Positions 55,793 through 64,000 of a stretch of 64,000 bases of DNA are shown here, one piece after another; position 1 is the first letter of the stretch, and each line of letters begins with the position of its first letter. A program made the position numbers and the translations under genes. The DNA is from Porphyra umbilicalis (Eukaryota > Rhodophyta > Bangiophyceae > Bangiales > Bangiaceae), in contig KV918786.1 of NCBI GenBank assembly GCA_002049455.2, positions 124,001 through 188,000 on the forward strand, written 5' to 3'. The notes beneath the pieces were generated by a model. The model made no database searches and was not told the DNA's origin. It saw only the letters and a program-made list of their open reading frames with translations.

Positions 55793-56997
55793 TCAACAGC
55801 GCGGCACCCGCCGGTCGGCCGACCGCCGACAGCCACCCGCGGCGGCGTCCGGCGCGGCGCCCGCGTCGGCCGCCCGCCCGCCGATCGGCCGCCGCACCGC
55901 ACGCAACGTCGGGCGGGCGACTGGGCGGGCGGGTGGGTGTGACCGCCCCCCCCCACGCCGCTGCCTCGCGGTCAGCGGCTGGCCGGTCGGCCGGCCGGCC
56001 GTGGCCGCGCCGAGGCGCGGCTGGGTGCGGGACCAACCAACGCGCGCGGCGGCGGGCCCCCCCCCACCGGGCGCCCCCCTCCGCGACGCTGCCGCCGGCG
56101 GTTGACGGCAGGGCGGTCGCACCCCCCCGCCAAATGAAACGCGATGCGCGGCGGCACAGCACGTTGTCAAATTGGGTCACGGAGAACTTAAAATATATGC
56201 GAACCGTGAGAGGTCGTGAGAGAAATGTTTTTCCATGCAGCAAACCTCGTGACACCATCCTCGCAAATGTCGCTGTGTCGATCTCTAAAAGGCTCTGTCT
56301 GAGAAGGCTTTCTGACACCCCCAGAGACCTTCTTACCCCACCCACCTGGTCACCCCTACCCATGTGCGTACTCGTCTACTCCCAATAGCTGCGGGCACCG
56401 CCCAACCACGGACACTTGTGCTTGCCTCCTTTCCTGTCCTCTCCCACTCCTTTCTCCTGCTGGCAGGGGGGGGGGGGCGAGGGGGGCTGCACATACATGC
56501 CGAGGGGGTCGGGGAGGATGGGGGCGCAAACGGTGTCGCTAGAGTGGGACGGCTGCTGGCATTGCCGTGCAGAGCTCTGGCAGGGTCATGGGGCAGGTCC
56601 TCCTTGCGCGATCAAACGGCACCCTTCACACCCAGTTCAAGGCAGACTTGGCGTACACAGTATGCATTCTTGCGGGCACATGGAGACCTCTGCTCGGACG
56701 CCTCACCGTCGTAGCTTGTGTCAGCCAGACTTTGTTCAGTACCTGTTGGCATGATAGTCTGCTACCAATGGGGACCCAGGATGCGCCCCCGGTCAACCGG
56801 GCAGCCAACCAGCGGGCTGGAAAACGTCAAGCCTTGTGCTTGGGGATAGCGGGGCGATTAGTAATAATTCGAAGTGCTGGGCGGCGCCAATGCGCGCCCT
56901 CGGCATGTGTGCAGGTGACTGCCATGCTGCCCCCAGCCCCGCTCCTGGCTGCCGCCCAAGTGCACAAGTGCTGCCAACATCCCCGCTCGCTCTCCTG
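55315..56997. other. Gene-free region with long homopolymers
   Basis: Extremely GC-rich to about 56160, where open frames on both strands reflect composition. From 56165 on it is mixed, with a G run near 56466-56478. No gene is recognised. The kinase promoter should lie at the left edge. Confidence 0.4.
55758..55791 (+). repeat. 34-base C homopolymer
   Basis: An uninterrupted run of 34 C, the longest homopolymer in the window. It could form an i-motif, with a G-quadruplex on the other strand. Confidence 0.9.
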
Positions 56998-57135
56998 GCC
57001 GACCGCTCGGCCCACCCTCCTGGCGGACCGCCCCGCCCACCCTCTGGTCGACCGCCCCACCCACCCTCCTGGCCGGAAGCCCCGGCCACCCTCTGTTCGA
57101 TCGCCCCGCCCACCCTCCTGCCGACCGCCCTCGTT
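56998..57135 (+). repeat. ~25-bp minisatellite, about five units
   Basis: Units resembling gaccgccccgcccaccctcc are repeated with substitutions and one- or two-base length changes. No gene is involved. Confidence 0.75.
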
Positions 57136-58260
57136 CCTGTCGTATTCTTATCTGCATCCCCTCCATCCCACGCATTCTCTCCAGCTCGCACGGGGGCGGG
57201 GGGGAGTCACTCTACGACGGGCCGGACGACGTTTGCAGTCGCTGGACTAGTGGTGGTGGCGATTGGGTGGGGATCCACACTGGCGCAGTGTGGATAGTGT
57301 GACGCGCGCGGTGGGTGGGTGGTGGATGGGTTGGATGAACTGACCACGTACTTCTTTTTCGTGTTCGCTCGCCCGTCCCCCATGTATCCTTACCATGCAT
57401 ATGTGCGATGGCTTCCTCTTTCTTGGCTTCTGTTTCTTTGCAAACCAATGGGTGTTGCTGACATCGAAGTCGAGTAACTTGTGTCATACGCACATGCATG
57501 CGTGGTGTCCGCGAGTCGCTGACATGGTGAGCTTGGTGTTGTCCGGTGGCCTGTAGCTCTGTCAGAGTTTGCGGCTGTGTGCAGTTAGCTACATGTCTGC
57601 GTGACTCTGTAGCACACCGTGGCTTTCTTATCGATTTCGTGTCTGCTCTGCCACCCGTGCCCGCGCCGAGCAACAATAAAGCGACCGTGTCTTTCAATGC
57701 ATCTTTGGCATGTATCCTCAATGCTGGCCGGTGTCACATCCTTTCCTCCGTCAGGGTCTTGCTCCACTTCTTCCCCGAGACCTCCGAGGGATCATTGCGG
57801 CGAGTCTCGCAACATATGTCTCGAAGGATGTGAACTTCTCCTTAAAGATTGGGCAAAGAGGAGTTATGTACTCATTTTCGATCTCTCTCTGAACGCAAAG
57901 GGGTCGAGCAGCAATACGGTTCGGCCTTGTTGCAGATACCTTGGAACCTGACACGAGATTTCATCAACGCGCTGTGGGGGTGCGGGCGATGCGGGGCGGC
58001 GGCGGGCGCCGCCGCGGCCGCACGAGCCCCCTACCGGCAGGCCGTCTGGCACGCGCGGCGGGGGGGCGACGCGAGACGGGGGGCGGCGGGCTCGGCGCAT
58101 CCACGCCGCGCGGGGGTGACCCACCGCCCCCCCCCCCCGCGTCCGCCGCGGTGCCTCCCCCGCCCGCCGTGGTGGCCAGTGTGCCCAACCCCCGAGTGCC
58201 GCACGTCGGGCATGCGTCTGCGGAGGCCGGGGGTGACACGTGGGGTCGGGACCCGGCGGC
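57136..58260. other. Intergenic DNA, no gene recognised
   Basis: AT-richer to about 57950, then very GC-rich. Open frames are short or compositional. No RNA gene or terminal repeat is seen. Confidence 0.4.
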
Positions 58261-58436
58261 GGCGGGACCGGGTACTGTAGCCGGAAGCTACGGAAGCTAC
58301 CGGGTCCGCGGGACCCGGTAACCCGAAGCTACCGGGTCCGCGGGACTCGGTAGCCCGAAGCTACCGGGTCCGCGGGACCCGGTAGCCCGAAGCTACCGGG
58401 TCCGCGGGACCCGGTAGCCCGAAGCTACCGGGTCCC
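58261..58436 (+). repeat. 32-bp tandem array of a hairpin-forming palindrome
   Basis: gaagctaccgggtcc starts at 58293, 58325, 58357, 58389 and 58421, an exact 32-bp period. Each full unit holds 12-bp arms GCTACCGGGTCC and GGACCCGGTAGC around a GCG loop, joined to the next by ccgaa. Units one and two each carry one substitution (gtaacc, gactcgg). A half-size variant (gtagccggaagctacggaagc) precedes them. There are no variable spacers, so this is not a CRISPR array. Confidence 0.93.
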
Positions 58437-58829
58437 GCCGCGGCCGCGACCGCCGTTGGGTGCGCGGCGACGCGGCCTTGACCGCCCGCGGGGGGGTGGG
58501 GGGGGGGTGGGCGCGCGGTCGGGCGGCCTCCAACGTCGCTGCACGGGGCAGCCTCAACGGAACGCGATTCTATTCCGGTGTGCGTTACCGAACAAGCTGT
58601 CAATAGACGCGATTCTGTTCTATTATTGTTCGGGTGCTCGGCTCTGGATCGCGGGATTGTGCCAGAAACGGGTGGAACAGGCAGGGAACACGAGCTCAAT
58701 GGCCTTAAATAGAGATTTGGATGAGAGCGTCTTAGACCGTGCAATGAAGTGAAATCCTATAGATACATCTCAATTACGTAAGACCGTTGCAGCTAGGGCT
58801 GCACCTTACCGATGTGTCGAGAGGCCCAC
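58437..58829. other. Spacer, no gene recognised
   Basis: GC-rich at the left, then mixed DNA. aacgcgattctattccg and gacgcgattctgttcta near 58560-58620 form a short imperfect direct repeat. Confidence 0.4.
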
Positions 58830-59850
58830 GTCCATTTCTTTTGCGAGCTACCATCTCTACGCTGAACGCAACGACTAACAGCCTGGTGGACACAGACATA
58901 TCAACAATACAACTTGAACGAAACACCGTGCCCAGAAGGCCAAGAAAAGAACACACTGAGCACAGCAGCAAGTCAATCCATCCATGGTCAGCAACATCAA
59001 GAGAAAAACAAGCTCACGTCACATGCAGCCACCCAGCCAGCAGAACCGTGGATCCACGGTCGTGCGGCAACAACTGTTCAGTGCATGTCGAGGTGGAAAA
59101 AAGACGGACCAGGAGGAGCACACGGGGGGGTTGGGGTGGGGGAGCATTCGCGGGCGGAGAGCGTGGCATGGAACGTACGCTTGGCGTCGAGAAGCGCTCA
59201 TCGAGGGGATGCGTCCACAGAGCGGGTGGGAAGGCGAGGCAAGGGCAAGGAGCCGCAGAGGGCCGAGGCGGAAAACGGGCGAGGGGGGTAGGGCGTTAGA
59301 GCGGCAACGTGTTGCGAGAAAAATGGCGGTAGCATCCGGCGGGCGAAGACGACATGGACGACGAAGGTGCGCGGCGCGTGGGTGGTTGCGAGCGCGAGGT
59401 GGAAGGCAGCGTGGGAGGCTGCCCTTCCGTGGAATCCCACGGTGAGGTCTCACAGAAAGATTGCATCATACCGGTCATCCGACATCGATGCGAAGTTTCT
59501 ACCATATGTGCGGATGTTTTTGATGATGCGAGTGCGCATTCGTGAACTATTGGATGCTTCAGAGTGCATACAGATGCGGCCTCTCTGGCTTCTTCGTTAG
59601 ACACCGGATTGGAGACTTTCCGCTTATGAGGGCTTAGCACATGCATGGTTCCCCCTCGAGAGAGGTCAATATTATCGGGGAACACAGTGGTTTTTTGTTC
59701 GAGCTTTGTTGCCCGACCAGACGGACCAACAGATCGGCTTTTGTTTACCTGTTGCCAAACAAACATTTCTGTTCGGCGACCTGCTGATTTTCCCCGTGCG
59801 GCGACGAACTGGGCTGGCACGCCGTGCGGGCGGTGCCACACTGTCTGTGA
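58830..59850 (+). repeat. ~1-kb repeat, copy 1
   Basis: Copy 1 matches 61080-62010 in the same orientation, with about 70-80% identity and small indels. Shared landmarks are gagcacagcagcaagtca, ggcatggaacgtacgct and tttccgcttatg. Minus-strand frames across it (59296-60024) show the same predicted peptide fragments as copy 2, but with no known domain. The two copies could be LTRs around 1.2 kb, or two insertions of one element. No reverse transcriptase is seen between them. Confidence 0.75.
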
Positions 59851-61079
59851 TCGCCACAGCCTGAATGGCACAGTTCGAAAGACTGTGCCCGAACATCGTC
59901 GCGGCAGGCGGCGGCCCAAAGGAACGCCCATCTGTTGGGCGGCCTGTTCGGGCAACAGAGCTTGAATACAATGCCATTCTGGTCGGTGATGTTGTTCAAC
60001 CTCTCTCAAGAAAGAGCCATGCATGTGCCAGGCACTGTTAAGCGTTACGGCTCAAATCAGTATATTAACGAAGAAGGACGAAAACAGAGGGGCCCGCCAG
60101 TCATCAGGGCAAAGAAGGACTCATATGTCGAGACTTCATGCTGTCACAGTACCATTTATTAACAAATACATTTGAACCTACGACGCTGTTCTCGGTTGCG
60201 CGCTCTGGTGCAATCTCATAATGGACATCACCGGTGCAGCAGACGGCGGCCCATCTCGCGCTCACAGCCGCCCATGCGAGATGCCTCGTCGCCTCGACGT
60301 CGTTGTCGTCGTCCCGATGCCACCGCCACATTGCTCGCCTCACGCGTTCCCCTCACACCCCCTTGTTCCCTCCCCCCCCCCCTTTCTGCTCATTGCCCCG
60401 ACCTTTTCTTTGGACCCACTCTGTTCATGCCTCGCTATCGGGGACACTTCTCTCCCGCCAGTTGTACGTGTCGTGCCTCACTGTTCGCGCCTCCACGCAT
60501 GTTCCCTCTACCCCCCCGTGTATTCTCTCTTTGCCCCGTTCGCCCCCTCATCTTCCGCGGATCGTTTGTTTCCGCACGACTGTTGCGCTTCTGCGTTGAT
60601 GGCCATGTGTCCGTCCGCGGCGCGAGACTGTTTTCTCTTTGACGGCCGCTCTGACCAATATGACCGAGACTCGGACCTGCTGGTCTCTCTGGCATGTGTT
60701 CGGTTCGTTCTACCGGACGCTACGTTTCATGTATGTGCTGTGTATCTATCTGGTAAGGAGTAGATGCGTTGAGCGCATTGTTGGTACGTGACATCAAAAA
60801 GTAAAGGCGCATCGGGTAGGCGCCACCCAGCAACGGTCAGCACGAAGACTCTCAAAGCAGCACATGTAGTTGCAGACGAGGCCGTAAACTTTCAATCCAA
60901 GTACAATTACGTCTAAGTAAGGCGTCGCATGTTATACCTATTCCAGAGGTGACTACTGGTACCTATCTGTTCAAGGAAGTCCTGCCTGCTTGCCGCGGCT
61001 GATCCGCCCGTTTCTGACGAATCCACGAGACCTAGAGCTCAGCACCGAACAATAATGTAACACCCTACCTCCGCACTAC
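59851..61079. other. DNA between the two 1-kb repeats
   Basis: No gene is recognised. A third, partial copy of the repeat lies inverted at about 60248-60345 (ccatctcgcgctcacagccg matches the reverse of the segment near 59395). The rest is mixed-composition DNA. Confidence 0.45.
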
Positions 61080-62010
61080 TGAGAGCTACCCACACTACGC
61101 TCACCGTGACTACTCAAAGCCCGGCGGACGCCAACAAGTCAACAGTACCACATGAAGGAAGCACCGTGCTCACAAGATCAAGGAAAGAACTCGCTGAGCA
61201 CAGCAGCAAGTCAGTCCATCTATGGTCAGCGACGTCAACAAGACAACACGCTCACATTACGTGCAGGCACCCGGCCAGCAAAATCGTGGAGCCACTGTCG
61301 TGCGGCAACAAGTATCCAATGCACGACGAGGTGGAAAGGAGAGGGACCAGGAGCCACACACGGGGGGGGTTGGGGTGGGGAGGCTTACGCGGGCGGAGAG
61401 TGTGGCATGGAACGTACGCTAGGGGTCTAGAAGCGCACCTGGAAGGGATGCGTCCACAGAGCGGGCGAGGTAAGGGCAATGAGCCGCAAGGGGAGGAGAG
61501 CGAGGCAAGGGGGGTGGGTCGGCAGAGCGGCAGCATGGCGGTAGCATCCGGCGAGCGAAGACGACGTGGACGGCAACAGTGCACGGGGCGCGGGTGGCTG
61601 CGAGCGGGAGGTGAAAGGCAGCCTCCGCCGGTGAGGTCTTGTGGGGAGGTAGCATGACGCCGCTCGTCCGACAACCATGTGAAGTCTCTACCCTACTTAT
61701 GGATTTCTTTGATGATGCGAGCATGCAATAGTTGACAGTTGGATGTTTAAGTCTCATAGATAGCGACCTTCTTAGGCTCTTCGTTCGGCAACGGATCGCA
61801 GACGTTCCGCTTATGGGAGCCTGGCGTACGCATGGTTTCCCCTCGAGAGCGGTCAACAATGCTGGCTAACAGAATGGTGTTTTCTTTGGGCTCTGTTGTC
61901 CGACAAGGCGGACCTACAGATCGGCAGTTGTTTGCCGGTTGCGAATCAATTTTTTCTGTTCGCGGATCTGTTGGTTTGCCTAGTGCAGCGACGACGACCG
62001 ACGGTGGCAG
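61080..62010 (+). repeat. ~1-kb repeat, copy 2
   Basis: Second diverged copy of the repeat at 58830-59850, same orientation. It ends shortly before the large palindrome at 62187. Confidence 0.75.
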
Positions 62011-62186
62011 CGAGGTCGGTCGACCCGACGGCACCCGCCGCGGCCAAGAACGTTGGCCGCCCCCGCCCCTCCAGTGCCTCGTCGACGGGGGTGGCGCCGC
62101 GGCCGCGGTCGGCTGCGGTGCTGCCAACCCATCAAAACTGGTTGACAGTGCCCGCGCCGGCTGCGTCACCTTTTTAGATCATCTAA

Positions 62187-62275
62187 ATAAAAAACAAGGG
62201 GAGGGGCGGGGAGGGCGCCGCCACGCATCATGCGTGGCGGCGCCCTCCCCGCCCCCCCCTCCCCTTGTTTTTTAT
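62187..62275. repeat. 89-bp near-perfect palindrome
   Basis: Arms of about 42-46 bp (ataaaaaacaaggggagg ... gccacgcat and the inverse) meet around a single C. The only difference is about four extra C in the right arm. It would fold into a long hairpin. It could be an element end or a transcript terminator-like structure; the neighbourhood does not decide. Confidence 0.9.
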
Positions 62276-63011
62276 TCTCCACGTCACACACGCCCGACGC
62301 GCACGTTTAAAAACCGAGGGGAGGCGATAGAGTCGCGGCGTCGTCGTGCCCCTTCATCCGACCGGGCGGGCAGACACCCTCGCTGTTCCCCCGTGGCTGG
62401 AGCTTGCGGTGCCCCCCGCCCCCCCCCCCCCTACCCGACGAGGGGCCTACGCACCCGCGGCGACGGTGGCAACGCCGCGCGCTTCCAGCGCCCCGCGGCA
62501 CGCACCTCTGGCGGCCAGGCGGGCGGCTGACGGCTGTGAGGTGGGGAGAGCGGGCGGCTGACGGCTGTGAGGTGGGGAGAGCCGACGGCGTGAGACCCGG
62601 TGGCGGCGGGGTGGCCCCGGCGGCGGCGTGCGTCGGCCATAGGCTGGGGGACGCGCCGCCTCGCGCCCGATCGGCGGCGACCATGCAAAAAACAGAGCGA
62701 GGCGCAAGCCACCGCCAACGGGTTTTGAGCGGGGCGACCCGGCGCTGGGGGAGGGGGGGGGGGGCGGGGGGGGGGCGCCGCCGTCTCGCGGGCCGCGCGG
62801 GTCGCCCCCCGCTCCGCGACGCGGCCGCGCGCAACTTGCGTTTTGAAACGCGGGGGAAGGGGGTCCCCACGGGTGCCCGGCGGGGTGCGCACGGACTCGC
62901 CGCGTCAGCGGTGGGTGGGGGGAAGGGGGGACGCGCGGGGATCGAGGGGGGGGGGAGACCCGCCCGCCCCACAGCACGCAACGTTGGGGGCGACGCGTGG
63001 GTGTGCCGGCG
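62276..63011. other. GC-rich gene-free stretch
   Basis: Open frames on both strands reflect composition. Contains a 31-bp direct duplication (gggcggctgacggctgtgag) at 62521-62582 and G runs near 62745-62775. Confidence 0.45.
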
Positions 63012-63925
63012 CTGAGGCCCTTTCTTAGCAGTTCCTTCGTTCATGTGACGCTTCGTGTGACGAGCTCTCAGCTTAGAAAGGTCGCAGTGGGTTGTCCCTT
63101 CGTGTGACAGTGTGAGGCGGAACTTTTTCGATGAATTTAACCTAAGTGATTGTCGGTCTGAGGGCTGACTTCGAGCGCTCGGTTGCTGGGCTTGGCACGG
63201 GCGCACACCGATGGTGTAAAACACCGTGGTTCAACATATGCCATGAGGAAGACGCCTTCGTCGCCCTCCCCTTGTTGCCGGCGCCTCGTTGCCGAGCCAG
63301 ACAGCCTGAAATTGAACCCTTGGCGCCACGTTCGCCGAACCAGGATAGCCTCCCTGGATGGTCCATGCAGCAGGCTGTGCACAGCCGGGGAAGAAGTCCA
63401 TTCGGGGGCGCAGTTTGGGCCCACCATGATACCCGCAGCGTACGCTCGTATCGCGCTGCGGGCGTACTGAGGAATCCTCGAATTTGTGCTGTCGTACAGA
63501 AACGGCGACGGAGAGGCGGCCATCTGCCACAGGGCAGCGTAGGGGGCCAGCTGGTGATTCGGACAAGGCTGGGGGGCGTGGGGCGTCGCCGCCGAAGGGG
63601 GAAGACGTGGCCCGACTCGACTGTGGCGTCGCTTTCGGCTGCAGCCAGCAGGAGCCGACGGACTCGGATGTCCATCACACCAGTCGATTTGGAATTGATT
63701 GTTTCCAAATTCACACTTGAAGCCGTTCCACAAGACCAGCACGCCGCAAGGTCGATGTGATCACATGAAGCAACGTCGGAAAGTTCTTTTCGGACGTTGC
63801 TTCGTGTGATCACATGTGATCACATTGTTTCGCGTTGCAGCCAATAGCTGGCCGCCGCACATCGTCACATGAATCGTCACACGAACCAAGCCGCAGCTAA
63901 GAAAGGGCCTCAGGCCCGTTCGCAG
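63012..63925. mobile_element. ~910-bp inverted-repeat element
   Basis: The left end tgaggccctttcttagc is mirrored exactly at the right end (gctaagaaagggcctca), with weaker similarity for about 35 bp more (motifs ttcgtgtgacga and tcatgtgacg on each side). Open frames inside (for example 63137-63742, minus) show no transposase motif, so it is probably non-autonomous. Target duplication is unclear. Confidence 0.75.
63755..63815. repeat. 61-bp hairpin within the right part of the element
   Basis: atgtgatcacatgaagcaac with its gtc extension pairs with gacgttgcttcgtgtgatca and its cat extension across a 15-base loop. tgtgatcacatgtgatcaca just beyond is a further palindrome. These may be subterminal binding sites. 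Confidence 0.75.
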
Positions 63926-64000
63926 TTGCAAACCGTGTGACGGTATACCAGCGTGACGGCGGTAAATATCTGCGAAAGACCTTTGGCGTACCGTCTCGCA
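63926..64000. other. Window edge, nothing recognised
   Basis: Short flank to the right of the inverted-repeat element. No feature is seen. Confidence 0.5.

Noticed and set aside
54529-56388. 619-codon frame on the + strand
   Set aside because: It lies opposite the conserved kinase domain and is Arg/Pro-rich without motifs.
58293-58436. CRISPR array
   Set aside because: Units follow each other with a constant 5-bp linker and no variable spacers, the host is eukaryotic and no cas gene is present.
58830-62010. Retroviral or LTR retrotransposon with genes
   Set aside because: No reverse transcriptase, integrase, gag or protease sequence is visible between the direct repeats.
62307-63224. 305-codon minus-strand frame
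   Set aside because: Crosses the border of the inverted-repeat element at 63012 and is compositionally driven.

Overview
The window looks like nuclear DNA of a GC-rich, intron-poor eukaryote, most likely an alga. The eukaryotic origin rests on a 26S proteasome RPN1 gene with one clear GT-AG intron, an HVA22/REEP membrane protein, a plant-like RING-H2 ligase, a sucrose-transporter-family carrier and a SNF1/CAMK-like kinase. High GC, long poly-Ala/Gly/Pro tracts from GCC/GGC repeats and few introns fit a bangiophyte red alga, but that placement is inference only.

Layout. 0-11 kb is repeat-rich: a Tnp2-type transposase reading leftward and interrupted by one in-frame TAG, a possible related 3' fragment, a large GC minisatellite and an 851-bp inverted-repeat element. 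11-22.3 kb carries three genes on the + strand: a VWA-Cache-C-type-lectin membrane protein (5' incomplete and split by a 1.8-kb insertion), an MFS sugar transporter and a GH5 beta-1,3-glucosidase. They are separated by nested TA-flanked elements. 22.3-31 kb is gene-poor: a tRNA-like sequence, a 160-bp satellite, a 688-bp tandem duplication, small inverted-repeat elements and a 2.4-kb inverted-repeat pair.

31-44 kb is the gene-dense core: UvrC (+), HVA22/REEP (-), FAD synthase (-), a type II membrane protein (+) and RPN1 (-). 45-49.3 kb holds a PIF/Harbinger-type transposon with a helper ORF and a truncated DDE ORF, plus two small inverted-repeat elements. 50-55.3 kb has the RING-H2 ligase and the kinase, both on the minus strand, separated by a repeat copy that contains a clean 780-bp TA-flanked insertion. 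55.3-64 kb is repeat DNA: a 34-base C run, a 32-bp palindromic array, two diverged 1-kb direct repeats, an 89-bp near-perfect palindrome and a 0.9-kb inverted-repeat element.

The genes are unrelated housekeeping, transport and signalling functions and do not form one pathway. In five of them the reading frame is disturbed, almost always at long G runs on the coding strand; either sequencing/assembly indels or real decay could explain this. Coordinates of those genes span the whole reconstructed unit, and breaks are described in each entry.
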